64,000 bases of DNA from contig PVXE01000010.1 of the NCBI GenBank assembly GCA_014444615.1, positions 19,345 through 83,344 on the forward strand, given 5' to 3'. Below, piece after piece: positions 51,611 through 60,503 of this stretch. The position numbers and the translations under genes are program-made. The DNA comes from Tagaea sp. CACIAM 22H2. GTDB taxonomy: Bacteria; Pseudomonadota; Alphaproteobacteria; CACIAM-22H2. How positions within the stretch are numbered: position 1 is the stretch's first letter; the number at the start of each line of letters is the position of its first letter. The notes beneath the pieces were generated by a model that ran no database searches, was not told where the DNA came from, and saw nothing but the letters and a program-made list of their open reading frames with translations.

Positions 51611-52399
51611 ATGACGCCGACCTCTCCGCCGAAGATCGGATTGATCGCCAGCGGGGGCCGCCTTCCGGAGCTTTTGTGCGAAGCGCGGCCGGACATGTTC
51701 GTGCTGGGCCTCGAAGGCTCGGTCGATCCCAAACTCGCCGATCTGATTTTGCCCGTCGGCAAAGCGGGCGCCATTTTCGCGGCGTTGCGCCAAGCGGGCT
51801 GCACGCATGTCGGCATGGCCGGTTTGTTCCTGCGGCCGTCTTTCGCGGGGCTCCGGCTCGACTGGACAGGGTTTCGCGTGCTGCTGCGCCTGCTGCCCGT
51901 GTGGGGCGGCGATGCGTCGTTGCTCGCGCGCGTGCTCGCGGAAGTGGAGCGCGCGGGTTTCAAGGTGATGGGCGTGCCGGAATTGCGCCCCGACCTTCTG
52001 GCGACGGCGGGCGCTTACGGGCGCGAGACACCGACGGATAAGGAACGTGGCGATATCGACGCGGGCTTCGCGGCGGCGAAGGCGCTGGGCCGGACCGAGC
52101 GCGGCCAAGCCGTGCTGGTGCGCGACGGCGAAGTGCGCGCCAAGGAAGGACGCGGCGGCACGACGGCGCTGATCCGCAACGCGCCCTTGCCGGGCGGCAT
52201 TTTGGTGAAGGCGGCCATGCCGGGCCAGGACCGGCGCGTCGATCTGCCGACGATCGGCCTCGACACGATCGACCAGGCCAAGCGCGCGGGCTTGCGCGGC
52301 ATCGCGGTGGAGGCGGGGGCGGCGATCGTCATGGATCGCGACGCGATGGCCAAGGCCGCCGACGCCGCGGGCATCTTCGTCTATGGCGTCACGCCATGA
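51611..52399 (+). CDS. lpxI: UDP-2,3-diacylglucosamine pyrophosphatase LpxI
   Basis: This 262-residue enzyme hydrolyses UDP-diacylglucosamine to lipid X. It is the functional replacement of LpxH found in most alphaproteobacteria. The family (DUF1009) opening I-G-L-I-A-S-G-G-R-L-P is at residues 9-19, and the likely catalytic Asp211 lies in D-L-P-T-I-G, matching the essential Asp of the Caulobacter enzyme. It starts 8 nt after lpxA, and its stop overlaps lpxB (ATGA). Confidence 0.94.
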   Translation: MTPTSPPKIGLIASGGRLPELLCEARPDMFVLGLEGSVDPKLADLILPVGKAGAIFAALRQAGCTHVGMAGLFLRPSFAGLRLDWTGFRVLLRLLPVWGGDASLLARVLAEVERAGFKVMGVPELRPDLLATAGAYGRETPTDKERGDIDAGFAAAKALGRTERGQAVLVRDGEVRAKEGRGGTTALIRNAPLPGGILVKAAMPGQDRRVDLPTIGLDTIDQAKRAGLRGIAVEAGAAIVMDRDAMAKAADAAGIFVYGVTP

Positions 52400-53562
52400 C
52401 CGGCAGGCTGGTCTTCCTCGTTGCGGCCGAACCGTCGGGTGACAATCTCGGCGCAAAGCTGATGGCGAGTTTGCGCAAGCAAGATCCGTCGTTGCGTTTC
52501 GCCGGCATCGGCGGCGAACGCATGGCGGCCGAAGGTCTGGAAACGCTGTTCCCGATCGGCGATCTGTCGGTGATGGGGTTCGTCGAGGTGCTGCCGAAGC
52601 TGCCGGTCATTCTCGACCGGCTGAAGCGCACGGCGGCCGCGATCCGCGAAGCCAAGCCCGACATCGTCGTACTGATCGACGCGCCGAGTTTCGGTTTGCG
52701 CGTCGCCGATCGCGTGCGCGACACGGGTGTCGCGATCGTCCAATACGTGGCGCCGCAGCTTTGGGCGTGGCGTCCGGGCCGCGCGAAAAAGTTGAAGCGC
52801 CGCGTCGACGCCATCCTCGCGCTGTTCCCGTTCGAGCCGGATTTCTTCGCCACGCTGGACTTGAAGGCGATCTATGTCGGCCATCCGTCCATCGAAGCCT
52901 TGCCGCAGCCAGGCGCGCGCGACGCCTTCCGCGCGGCGCATGGTATTGCGGCCGACGATCTGGTGATCGAGGTATTGCCCGGCAGCCGGCGCGGCGTGTT
53001 CAACCGTATGGCGCCGATTTTCGGCGACGCGTTGCGCCGGTTCGCGCAAGGCCGCAAAGCGCCGGTGTTCCTGCTGCCCTATGTCGCCAATACCGACGCG
53101 CTGTCGGCGGAATTCGCCAAGACGCTGCCCGGCCGCGTTGTGCGCGTGAATTCGCCCGACGACAAGCGCGCGGCGATGGCGGCGGCGGACGCGGCGCTGA
53201 GCATCTCGGGCACGTCGGTTTTGGAGCTCGCGGTCGCGCGTTTGCCGGTCGCCGTCGGGCACAAGGTCAACGCGCTTTCCGCTTTCCTCGCGCGAAGGCT
53301 GATCAAGGTGACGCATGTCACGCCGCCGAATTTGATCGCGGGCCGCGAGATATTGCCCGAGCGTTTGCAGGAAGCTTGCACGCCCGAAACGCTGGCCGCC
53401 GATCTCGCGCGCCTTATCGACGACAAGGAATTCGCCGCGGCGATGCGCGCCGAATTCGATGCGGTTTGCGCGAAGCTCGGCGAAGGCGAGATCCGAAAGG
53501 GGATTTATCCGTCGGATCGCGCCGCTTCGGCCGTGCTGGAGATTCTTAGCCGTAGGTCTTGA
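52396..53562 (+). CDS. lpxB: Lipid-A-disaccharide synthase
   Basis: This 388-residue GT-B glycosyltransferase joins UDP-diacylglucosamine and lipid X. Family signatures are V-A-A-E-P-S-G-D-N-L-G-A, I-G-G-E-R-M, Y-V-A-P-Q-L-W-A-W-R, V-L-P-G-S-R-R, and S-G-T-S-V-L-E-L-A near the C-terminus. It acts at the inner membrane surface. Its last 17 nt overlap the end of a convergent oxidoreductase gene, with no terminator between. Confidence 0.95.
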   Translation: MTGRLVFLVAAEPSGDNLGAKLMASLRKQDPSLRFAGIGGERMAAEGLETLFPIGDLSVMGFVEVLPKLPVILDRLKRTAAAIREAKPDIVVLIDAPSFGLRVADRVRDTGVAIVQYVAPQLWAWRPGRAKKLKRRVDAILALFPFEPDFFATLDLKAIYVGHPSIEALPQPGARDAFRAAHGIAADDLVIEVLPGSRRGVFNRMAPIFGDALRRFAQGRKAPVFLLPYVANTDALSAEFAKTLPGRVVRVNSPDDKRAAMAAADAALSISGTSVLELAVARLPVAVGHKVNALSAFLARRLIKVTHVTPPNLIAGREILPERLQEACTPETLAADLARLIDDKEFAAAMRAEFDAVCAKLGEGEIRKGIYPSDRAASAVLEILSRRS

Positions 53563-54514
53563 GGATGCGTTCGCGGTGGGCGCGCGTCGCTTCTTCGATC
53601 TTCAGCGCGACGTCCAGCGCCTGAAGCCCGGCGCGCCCGTCGACCAGCGGCTTGTGCTTGCCTTGCACGGCGCCCAGGAAATTTTCGATCTCGGCGGCCA
53701 GATCGTCGCCGTCGGCGTATTCGCGCTCGATGCGCTCGACCGGCGGCAGGCCCGGCGCCCAAGGCTCGCCGTCGCCCCGGCGCATCGCGGCGAACCGCCG
53801 GTTTTGCAGATCGATGCTGACATAGGATTCGCGGCCGAAAAGGCGCATCCGCCGTTCGGTCGTCCGGCTCACGCGGCTCGCGGTGATGTTGGCCACGCAT
53901 CCCGACGCGAAGCCGAGGCGCACATTCGCGATATCCTCCTCGTCCGTCACGACCGGCGTGCCGATCGCATGGATCGTTTCGACCGGCGAATTCGCGAAGG
54001 CGAGGACGAGGTCGATATCGTGGATCATCAGATCGAGCACGACCGATACGTCGAGCGCGCGCGGCTTGAACGGATGGATGCGCACGCTTTCGATGTAAAG
54101 CGGCGTGCCGACGAACTCGGCCGCTTCCAGCCGTTCCAGCAGGAAGCGCTGGAGATGCCCGACCTGCAGCACCACGTTGCGCCGGTCGGCGAGCGCCACG
54201 AGGGCGGCCCCTTGTTCCACCGTCTCGGCGATCGGCTTTTCGATCAGCACATGGATGCCGGAATCGATCAGGTCGCGCGCGACGTCGTGATGCAGCACCG
54301 TGGGTACGACGACCGACACCGCGTCGACCTTGCCGATCAATTCGCGATGATCGGCGAAGGCGGCGACGCCGTATTTGCCGGCGACGGTTTCGCGTGTGCC
54401 CGGATCGGCGTCGACGACGCCGACGAATTGCGAGAGCGGCGACTTGGCGTATTTGTCGGCGTGGTAACGGCCGAAATGGCCTGTGCCGATCACGGCGGTC
54501 CTGACTTTATCCAT
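53546..54514 (-). CDS. Gfo/Idh/MocA family oxidoreductase, possibly UDP-GlcNAc 3-dehydrogenase (GnnA)
   Basis: This 322-residue NAD(P)-dependent sugar dehydrogenase has the Rossmann motif V-I-G-T-G-H-F-G-R-Y-H at residues 8-18, the catalytic-type E-K-P in H-V-L-I-E-K-P-I (about 90-97), and a C-terminal substrate domain with H-D-I-D-L-V. Convergent overlap with lpxB and its place at the end of the lipid A operon suggest a lipid A sugar-nucleotide role. GnnA oxidises UDP-GlcNAc for GlcN3N synthesis and needs the transaminase GnnB, which is not in this window. The family is certain; the substrate is inference. Confidence 0.75.
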   Translation of the reverse strand: MDKVRTAVIGTGHFGRYHADKYAKSPLSQFVGVVDADPGTRETVAGKYGVAAFADHRELIGKVDAVSVVVPTVLHHDVARDLIDSGIHVLIEKPIAETVEQGAALVALADRRNVVLQVGHLQRFLLERLEAAEFVGTPLYIESVRIHPFKPRALDVSVVLDLMIHDIDLVLAFANSPVETIHAIGTPVVTDEEDIANVRLGFASGCVANITASRVSRTTERRMRLFGRESYVSIDLQNRRFAAMRRGDGEPWAPGLPPVERIEREYADGDDLAAEIENFLGAVQGKHKPLVDGRAGLQALDVALKIEEATRAHRERILKTYG

Positions 54515-54598
54515 GGCGCCGTCCTACAGCGTTTCGGGGGCTGGCGCAAAGCCCCGCGACGCGCCATTCTGCCGCCCTTCCAAGGGAGCCTGGACGCG

Positions 54599-54988
54599 AT
54601 GACCGAATTCCGAATGCTGCATACGATGATACGCGTGTTCGACCTGGACAAGTCGATCGCCTTCTATTGCGACAAGCTGGGCATGAAGTTGCTGCGCCGG
54701 AAGGATTTTCCGGACGGCAAATTCACGCTGGCGTTCGTCGGCTATGGCGACGAGGCGACGAACACGGTGATCGAGCTCACCCATAATTGGGACCACGCGT
54801 CCTATAATCTGGGCGATGGCTTCGGCCATATCGCGCTGGGCGTGAAGGATATCTACGGCGTGTGCAAATCGCTGGGCGAATCGGGCGTCAAAATCACCCG
54901 CCCGCCGGGACCGATGAAGCACGGTACGACCGTGATCGCCTTCATCGAAGATCCGGACGGCTACAAGATCGAATTGATCGAAAAGTAA
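54599..54988 (+). CDS. gloA: Lactoylglutathione lyase (glyoxalase I)
   Basis: This 129-residue enzyme converts the methylglyoxal-glutathione hemithioacetal to S-lactoylglutathione. All four metal ligands align with E. coli GloA: H8, E59, H77 and E125, with E-D-P-D-G-Y-K-I-E-L-I-E at the end. It is of the short, nickel-type bacterial class by length. AAGGGAG at 54582-54588 supports the ATG at 54599. The gene is alone on this strand between two minus-strand genes. Confidence 0.95.
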   Translation: MTEFRMLHTMIRVFDLDKSIAFYCDKLGMKLLRRKDFPDGKFTLAFVGYGDEATNTVIELTHNWDHASYNLGDGFGHIALGVKDIYGVCKSLGESGVKITRPPGPMKHGTTVIAFIEDPDGYKIELIEK

Positions 54989-54998
54989 GGGAACCGGC

Positions 54999-55023
54999 GC
55001 CGGTCCCCTGCGCGGGGACCGGC
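54999..55023. terminator. Bidirectional hairpin between convergent genes
   Basis: A perfect 10-bp GC-rich stem (GCCGGTCCCC at 54999-55008, GGGGACCGGC at 55014-55023) with a 5-nt loop lies between gloA (+) and the small-protein gene (-). There is no T-run, but the symmetric position in a 46-bp gap fits a shared transcript end. Confidence 0.45.
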
Positions 55024-55034
55024 CAAAGCCGGTC

Positions 55035-55226
55035 TCAGACGCCCGCTTTGAGGGCGAAAACGCCGAACGCGATCAAGAACATCGCGAAGCCGGCCCAACG
55101 CGCGATGCGCGCCAAACCGGGCTGGTTGTCGTTGGCGGCGGGGGGCAAACGGCGGCGGCCCAGCATCGACCCGAGGCGGGCGGCGGGCACGAATTCGACG
55201 CGTTCCTGACGTTTGGCGTTCAACAC
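55035..55226 (-). CDS. Small single-helix membrane protein, uncharacterised
   Basis: This 63-residue protein has a basic Arg-rich N-terminal half (V-E-F-V-P-A-A-R-L-G-S-M-L-G-R-R-R-L) and a C-terminal membrane helix (about residues 43-61, A-G-F-A-M-F-L-I-A-F-G-V-F-A-L). It starts at GTG 55226. GGGAGGA (minus strand, 55232-55238) is an ideal ribosome-binding site and supports expression. A nearby out-of-frame ATG stops after three codons. It follows gltA on the same strand with 64 nt between. It is unnamed; the topology suggests a tail-anchored inner-membrane protein with the basic part in the cytoplasm. Confidence 0.6.
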   Translation of the reverse strand: MLNAKRQERVEFVPAARLGSMLGRRRLPPAANDNQPGLARIARWAGFAMFLIAFGVFALKAGV

Positions 55227-55236
55227 GGCATTCCTC

Positions 55237-55270
55237 CCGGGGGAAACCCCGGCCCGCGTTGTTCGCGGGC
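55237..55270 (-). promoter_or_regulatory. Two hairpins between gltA and the small-protein gene
   Basis: GCCCGCG/CGCGGGC (55252-55258 with 55264-55270) and CCGGGG/CCCCGG (55237-55242 with 55247-55252) lie directly before the ribosome-binding site of the small-protein gene on the minus strand. The second stem overlaps the first two bases of that site. They may act as a weak gltA terminator or as a translational switch. Confidence 0.35.
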
Positions 55271-55290
55271 TCGGGGTGTTCGTAGCTCGG

Positions 55291-56586
55291 TTAGGCGCGT
55301 TTGTCGAGCGGCACGAAGGGACGGTGCGCCGGGCCGGTATACAGCTGGCGCGGGCGGCCGATCTTCTGTTCCGGGTCCTCGATCATCTCGTTCCACTGGG
55401 CGATCCAGCCCACGGTGCGGGCCAGCGCGAACAGCGCCGTGAACATGGCGGTCGGGAAGCCCATCGCCTTCAGAATGATGCCCGAATAGAAATCGACGTT
55501 CGGGTAGAGCTTCTTCGAGACGAAGTACTCGTCCTGCAACGCGATACGCTCCAGTTCGACCGCGATGTCGAGCAGCGGATCGTTCTTGATCCCGAGTTCG
55601 CCCAGCACTTCCTGGCAGGTCTTGGCCATCACCTTGGCGCGCGGATCATAGTTCTTGTACACGCGGTGCCCGAAGCCCATCAGGCGCACGCCTTCGTTCT
55701 TATCCTTCACGCGCTTGATGAATTCGGGGATGCGGTCCTTGTGGCCGATCTCCGCCAGCATCTTCAAGACGGCTTCGTTCGCACCGCCATGCGCCGGGCC
55801 CCACAACGTGGCGATGCCCGCCGCGATGCACGCGAACGGATTGGCGCCCGACGAGCCCGACAGACGCACGGTCGAGGTCGACGCGTTCTGCTCGTGGTCG
55901 GCGTGCAGGATGAAGATGCGGTCCATCGCCTTGGCGAGGACGGGATTGACCTTATAGGGCTCGCACGGCACGCCGAAGGTCATCTGCAGGAAGTTGTCGG
56001 CGTAGGCCAGATTGTTCTGCGGATACATGAACGGCTGGCCGATCGAGTATTTGTAGGCCATCGCCGCGATGGTCGGCATTTTCGCGATCAGGCGGTACGA
56101 CGCGATCATCCGCTGATGCGGGTCCGCGATGTCCAGGCTGTCGTGATAGAAGGCCGACAGCGCGCCGACCACGCCGCACATCACCGCCATCGGGTGCGCG
56201 TCGCGGCGGAAGCCCGAGAAGAAGCGGTTGATCTGCTCGTGCAACATCGTGTGCAGCGTGATGTCGCGGTTGAACTTGGTCTTCTCGGCCGCGCTGGGCA
56301 GCTCGCCCTTCAGGATCAGATAGGCGACTTCCATGAAGTCGCTGTGTTCGGCGAGATCCTCGATCGCGTAGCCGCGATGCAGCAGCACACCCTTGTCGCC
56401 GTCGATATAGGTGATCGCCGATTTGCAAGCGCCGGTCGAGGTGTAGCCCGGATCGTAGGTGAAGTAGCCGGTGTCCGTGTAGAGCTTGCGAACGTCGATA
56501 ACGTCGGGGCCCACGCTGCCCGACAGGACAGGGAATTGATACTCTTTCCCGGTGGCTTTGTCGGTCATTGTCACGGATTTCGACAT
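55291..56586 (-). CDS. gltA: Citrate synthase (type II, hexameric)
   Basis: This 431-residue TCA-cycle enzyme condenses oxaloacetate and acetyl-CoA. The active-site residues H266 (W-G-P-A-H-G-G-A-N), H307 ([11 protein letters not shown]) and D365 (N-V-D-F-Y-S-G) match E. coli His264, His305 and Asp362. The length is that of the type II, NADH-sensitive Gram-negative class. GAGGGG lies 6 nt before the ATG at 56586. A 105-nt leader with two small hairpins (AGCCC/GGGCT near 56641 and GGCCC/GGGCC near 56663) precedes it. Confidence 0.96.
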   Translation of the reverse strand: MSKSVTMTDKATGKEYQFPVLSGSVGPDVIDVRKLYTDTGYFTYDPGYTSTGACKSAITYIDGDKGVLLHRGYAIEDLAEHSDFMEVAYLILKGELPSAAEKTKFNRDITLHTMLHEQINRFFSGFRRDAHPMAVMCGVVGALSAFYHDSLDIADPHQRMIASYRLIAKMPTIAAMAYKYSIGQPFMYPQNNLAYADNFLQMTFGVPCEPYKVNPVLAKAMDRIFILHADHEQNASTSTVRLSGSSGANPFACIAAGIATLWGPAHGGANEAVLKMLAEIGHKDRIPEFIKRVKDKNEGVRLMGFGHRVYKNYDPRAKVMAKTCQEVLGELGIKNDPLLDIAVELERIALQDEYFVSKKLYPNVDFYSGIILKAMGFPTAMFTALFALARTVGWIAQWNEMIEDPEQKIGRPRQLYTGPAHRPFVPLDKRA

Positions 56587-56697
56587 GCGGGTCCCCTCGA
56601 TTTGCTGGAGTGCGGAGCGCGGAATTCGCCCCTCGTCGGAAGCCCTGACGGGCTCCCATTTCGGCCCGGACGGGCCTCGGTATTTCGCAGTTGCGGC

Positions 56698-56726
56698 ATT
56701 GGAGCCTAGCCGCCCGATTTTGGCAA
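56698..56726 (-). promoter_or_regulatory. Candidate gltA promoter
   Basis: On the minus strand TTGCCA (56721-56726), a 17-nt spacer and TCCAAT (56698-56703) are arranged like a sigma-70 promoter. It lies in the 191-bp gap between gltX and gltA, giving a start about 105 nt before gltA. The -10 matches at 4 of 6. Confidence 0.35.
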
Positions 56727-56777
56727 GGGCAGGGTGATGATATCCCGGCCTTCACCCCTGCCGTTACCGCCGGGCGG

Positions 56778-58187
56778 CTATGCTGCTAACGCGTCATCGA
56801 TACGGCCCAGGGTCTCGTCTTTGCCCAAAATCGCCATGACCTCGAAAATCGGCGGCGACGTGGCTTGGCCGGTCAAGGCACCGCGCAGCGGCTGGGCGAG
56901 CAGTCCGAGCTTCGCGCCCTCCGCTTCCGCCGCTTTGCGGAAGGTTTCCTCGAGGAACGCGGCATTCCATTCCGCCGCCTGCGCCAACAGGTCGCGGCCC
57001 TTGGCGAGATTGGCTTTCGCGTCGCCGGCGAGCAGCTTCTTGGCGCCGTCGTCGAGGGCGAGGGGACGGCTGCGCACGTAGAACGTCGCCGCTTTGGCGA
57101 GTTCGAGCAGCGTCTTGGCGCGCGCTTTCAGTCCGCCCATCCCGGCGATCAGTCGCGCCTTGGCTGCCGGCGAGATTGCGATGCCAGCTTCCTTCTCGAT
57201 CAACGGCGCGGCGTGGCCGAACAGAACGTCGTCGGCGGTCTCGCGCATGTAATGGCCGTTGAGATTGTCGAGCTTCTTGAAATCGAAGCGCGAGGCCGAG
57301 CGGCCGACCGCGTCGATATCGAACCACTCGATCGCTTTCGCGGTCGAAATGATCTCTTCGTCGCCATGCGCCCAGCCCAGACGCAGCAGATAGTTGCGCA
57401 TCGCTTCGGGCAGGTAGCCCATGTCGCGATAGGCGTCGACCGCCAGCGCGCCGTGGCGCTTGGACAGCTTCGCGCCGTCGGCGCCATGGATCAGCGGGAT
57501 ATGGGCATAGACGGGTACGGGCCAGCCCAAACGCTCGATCAGCTGCATCTGGCGCGCGGCGTTGTTCAGATGGTCGTCGCCGCGGATGACGTGGGTGACG
57601 CCCATGTCGTAATCGTCGACGACGACCGACAGCATGTAGGTCGGCGTGCCGTCGGCGCGCAGCAGAATCATGTCGTCGAGCTGATCATTGCCGATCGTCA
57701 CGTCGCCCTGCACGCGGTCGCGGATCACGGTCACGCCGTCTTGGCGCGCCTTCAAGCGCACGACCGGCTTCACGCCTTCGGGCGCATCCTTCGGGTCGCG
57801 GTCGCGCCAGCGCCCGTCATAGCGGATCGGCTTGCTGGCGGCCTTCTGTGCGGCGCGCATATCGTCGAGTTCTTGCGGGCTCGCATAGCAATAATAGGCG
57901 CCGCCCGAGGCGAGCAATTGGTTGGCGACTTCCGCATGGCGATTCATGCGCGCGAATTGGTGGACGACCTCGCCATCCCAATCGAGGCCGAGCCATTTCA
58001 TGCCGTCGAGAATGGCGGCGGTCGCTTCGGGCGTGGAGCGCGCGCGGTCCGTATCCTCGATGCGCAGGCGGAACGTGCCGCCGAAACGTTTGGCATAGAG
58101 CCAGTTGAACAACGCGGTCCGCGCACCCCCGATATGCAGATAGCCGGTGGGGGACGGTGCGAAACGGCAGACGATCTTGTCGCTCAT
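56778..58187 (-). CDS. gltX: Glutamyl-tRNA synthetase
   Basis: This 469-residue class I synthetase charges tRNA-Glu and, in organisms without GlnRS, tRNA-Gln. The HIGH motif is in [12 protein letters not shown] (about 11-22), and the KMSKS equivalent is K-L-S-K-R-H-G-A. The C-terminal anticodon-binding helical domains are complete. Many alphaproteobacteria have two gltX copies, so this may not be the only one. It is divergent from comEC, with a 94-bp gap between the two starts. Confidence 0.95.
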   Translation of the reverse strand: MSDKIVCRFAPSPTGYLHIGGARTALFNWLYAKRFGGTFRLRIEDTDRARSTPEATAAILDGMKWLGLDWDGEVVHQFARMNRHAEVANQLLASGGAYYCYASPQELDDMRAAQKAASKPIRYDGRWRDRDPKDAPEGVKPVVRLKARQDGVTVIRDRVQGDVTIGNDQLDDMILLRADGTPTYMLSVVVDDYDMGVTHVIRGDDHLNNAARQMQLIERLGWPVPVYAHIPLIHGADGAKLSKRHGALAVDAYRDMGYLPEAMRNYLLRLGWAHGDEEIISTAKAIEWFDIDAVGRSASRFDFKKLDNLNGHYMRETADDVLFGHAAPLIEKEAGIAISPAAKARLIAGMGGLKARAKTLLELAKAATFYVRSRPLALDDGAKKLLAGDAKANLAKGRDLLAQAAEWNAAFLEETFRKAAEAEGAKLGLLAQPLRGALTGQATSPPIFEVMAILGKDETLGRIDDALAA

Positions 58188-58281
58188 CGGAAAACCGTAT
58201 TAAATCCAAAACTTGAGATAGGCGGGGCGGACCGCCGGGACCTGCCCGGCGCGGCCACTGCCTAGCACATGGCCCCGCCCC

Positions 58282-60435
58282 ATGCATCGTTTCGATCCGC
58301 CCGATGCCCTTGCGCCGCCCGCAAGGATGGACGGGCTTGCGGGGTTCGTCCTTCGTACCGGCGAAGCGATGCGCGGCCGTCTGGTGCTGTGGCTGCCGGT
58401 CGCGTTCGGCGCCGGCATCGGTTTCTATTTCGCGCTGCCGGTTGAGCCGGCGTTTTGGATCGCGCCCGGCTTCGCGGCCATGGCGCTGGCCTTCCTGATT
58501 CTCGGCCGCACGGTCGGATCCGTGCGCGTTCTGGCGGCGGCCCTGCTGGCCGCGAGCTTGGGTTTCGCGATGGCGCAGTTCCGGGCGCAGGATGTCGCCG
58601 CCCCGGTGATCGATAAGCGTATCGGTCCCGTCGCCATCGAAGGCCGCGTGGTCGAGATCGCGCTACGCCCCGAGGGTACACGCGTCACGCTCGATCGACT
58701 GTCGATCGCAAGCCTCGATCCGGCGGCGACGCCGGAGACAGTGCGCTTGCGCATCGATGCGAAGCTCGGTGCCTTCGCGCCCGGCGACGACATCCGCGTG
58801 TCGCGCGCCTTCCTGATGCCGCCGCCGGGGCCAAGTGCGCCCGGCGCGTTCGACTTCACGCGCCAAGCCTGGTTCGAGCGCTTGGGCGGTGTCGGTTACG
58901 CGCTCGACGCCCCTGTCGTGGTTGCGCAGGCACCCGTTTCGGCGCCGATGCAAACGCTCGCGCGGTGGCGGGCAGAGGCCGCGCGCCGCATCCTCGACAC
59001 GCTGCCGCCGCCCGCCGGGCCGATCGCCGCAGCGTTGATCGCGGGCGAGCAGGGCGCCGTGCCGCAGGATGCGCTCGAAGCCTTCCGCGATTCAGGGCTC
59101 CAGCACATTCTGTCGATCTCGGGCCTGCATATCGGCATGGTCGCGGGCATTGTGTTCTTCGCGATCCGCTTGCTGCTCGCCTTCGTGCCGGCGGTGGCAC
59201 TCGGCACCGACACCAAGAAGATCGCGGCGCTCGGCGCGCTGGCGGCGATCACGTTCTATACGTTCTTCGCGGTGGCGAGCGTGCCGACGACGCGCTCCTG
59301 GCTGATGACCGGCATCGTGCTGCTCGCTTTGTTGATCGACCGAACGGCGATCACCTTGCGCTTGGTCGCCTGGGCCGCCGCCGCAATCCTCGCTTTCCGG
59401 CCCGAAAGCCTGCTGAGCGCCTCGTTCCAAATGTCGTTCGGCGCGGTCGTGGCGCTCGTCGCCGCGTGGGAAGCGTCGCGCGACACGTTCCAGCGCTGGC
59501 GCGCCGATCGGCGCTGGACTCGGCGCGCGTTGGTTTGGTTCGCGGGCGCCACGATGACCTCGGTCGTCGCGGGCTTCGCCAGCGCGCCCTTCGCGCTTTA
59601 CCATTTCAATCGCTTCGCGGCGTTCGGCTTGCTCGCGAATTTTCTGGGCGTGCCGCTGACCGGCTTGTGGATCATGCCCTGGGCGATCGTCGCGGGATTG
59701 CTCTTTCCCTTCGGTCTCGAATCCTGGGCGCTGATCCCGATGGGCTGGGGCATCGACCGCCTGCTCGACATCGCGCGCTGGGTCGCGGGGCTCGACGGCG
59801 CGGTCGCGTTGTTCCCGGCGATGCCGCTTTGGGGCATGGCGCTGGCCGCGTTCGGCGGTTTGTGGCTGTGCCTGTGGACCGGCCGCATAAGGCTTGCGGG
59901 CGCACCCGCCGTGATCGCGGGATTGATGTCGCTCGGTACGGTCGAACCGCCGCATATCCTCGTTTCCGGCGACGGGCGCTTGATGGCGGTGCGCGACGAG
60001 GCGGGGCGTTTGATGCTGTCGCGCCCGCGTGGCGGCGGCTTCGCGCGCGAGACCTGGCTGCGCCGCGACGGCGAGATCGACGAAGGAATCGAGTCCTGGC
60101 CGCGCATCGGCAAATCGATCGACGGGCGGCTCGATTGCGCGGTCACGCATTGCGTCTATCGCGCGAACGGCGCCACGGTGGCGCTGGTGCGCCAGCCGCG
60201 CGCTTTGCCGATCGCGTGCCGCGAGACGGATCTGACGATCGCGCCCGTGGCGCTCTACGCGACCTGCCGGCGAATGACCGGGCGCGCGATCGACCGGATG
60301 GATCTGCTGGCCGACGGCGCGCACGCGATTTGGATCAAGGACGGCGCGTTGCGGATCGAAACCGTACGCGAGTGGCGCGGGGCACGGCCGTGGGTTTCGC
60401 CGCCGCGCCCGCGCGAGCCCGAGTTTAGGCGCTGA
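58282..60435 (+). CDS. comEC: ComEC/Rec2 family DNA-uptake membrane channel
   Basis: This 717-residue polytopic inner-membrane protein would move single-stranded DNA into the cytoplasm in natural transformation. The N-terminal DUF4131-like OB region (about 40-200) is followed by the Competence domain, with H-I-L-S-I-S-G-L-H-I-G-M-V near residue 275 and many helices up to about 550. The remaining C-terminal part (about 555-717) lacks the H-x-H-x-D-H motif of the metallo-beta-lactamase nuclease domain found in Firmicutes ComEC. The start is uncertain: ATG at 58327 or 58369 is also possible, and none has a good ribosome-binding site. Confidence 0.88.
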   Translation: MHRFDPPDALAPPARMDGLAGFVLRTGEAMRGRLVLWLPVAFGAGIGFYFALPVEPAFWIAPGFAAMALAFLILGRTVGSVRVLAAALLAASLGFAMAQFRAQDVAAPVIDKRIGPVAIEGRVVEIALRPEGTRVTLDRLSIASLDPAATPETVRLRIDAKLGAFAPGDDIRVSRAFLMPPPGPSAPGAFDFTRQAWFERLGGVGYALDAPVVVAQAPVSAPMQTLARWRAEAARRILDTLPPPAGPIAAALIAGEQGAVPQDALEAFRDSGLQHILSISGLHIGMVAGIVFFAIRLLLAFVPAVALGTDTKKIAALGALAAITFYTFFAVASVPTTRSWLMTGIVLLALLIDRTAITLRLVAWAAAAILAFRPESLLSASFQMSFGAVVALVAAWEASRDTFQRWRADRRWTRRALVWFAGATMTSVVAGFASAPFALYHFNRFAAFGLLANFLGVPLTGLWIMPWAIVAGLLFPFGLESWALIPMGWGIDRLLDIARWVAGLDGAVALFPAMPLWGMALAAFGGLWLCLWTGRIRLAGAPAVIAGLMSLGTVEPPHILVSGDGRLMAVRDEAGRLMLSRPRGGGFARETWLRRDGEIDEGIESWPRIGKSIDGRLDCAVTHCVYRANGATVALVRQPRALPIACRETDLTIAPVALYATCRRMTGRAIDRMDLLADGAHAIWIKDGALRIETVREWRGARPWVSPPRPREPEFRR

Positions 60436-60440
60436 AAACG

Positions 60441-60470
60441 AAAAACCCCGGGGTTTCCCCCAGGGTTTTC
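60441..60470 (-). terminator. Intrinsic terminator of lexA (also usable by comEC)
   Basis: On the minus strand a 9-bp stem with one G-U pair (60445-60453 with 60458-60466) and a 4-nt GAAA loop is followed by TTTTT, then CGTTTTC. It lies 34 nt after the lexA stop. On the plus strand the same hairpin has one mismatch and is followed by TTTT, so it can also end the convergent comEC transcript, whose stop is 6 nt away. Confidence 0.75.
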
Positions 60471-60503
60471 CGGCCCATCGGAAAGGCTAAGGAGTCGGCG
60501 GCG

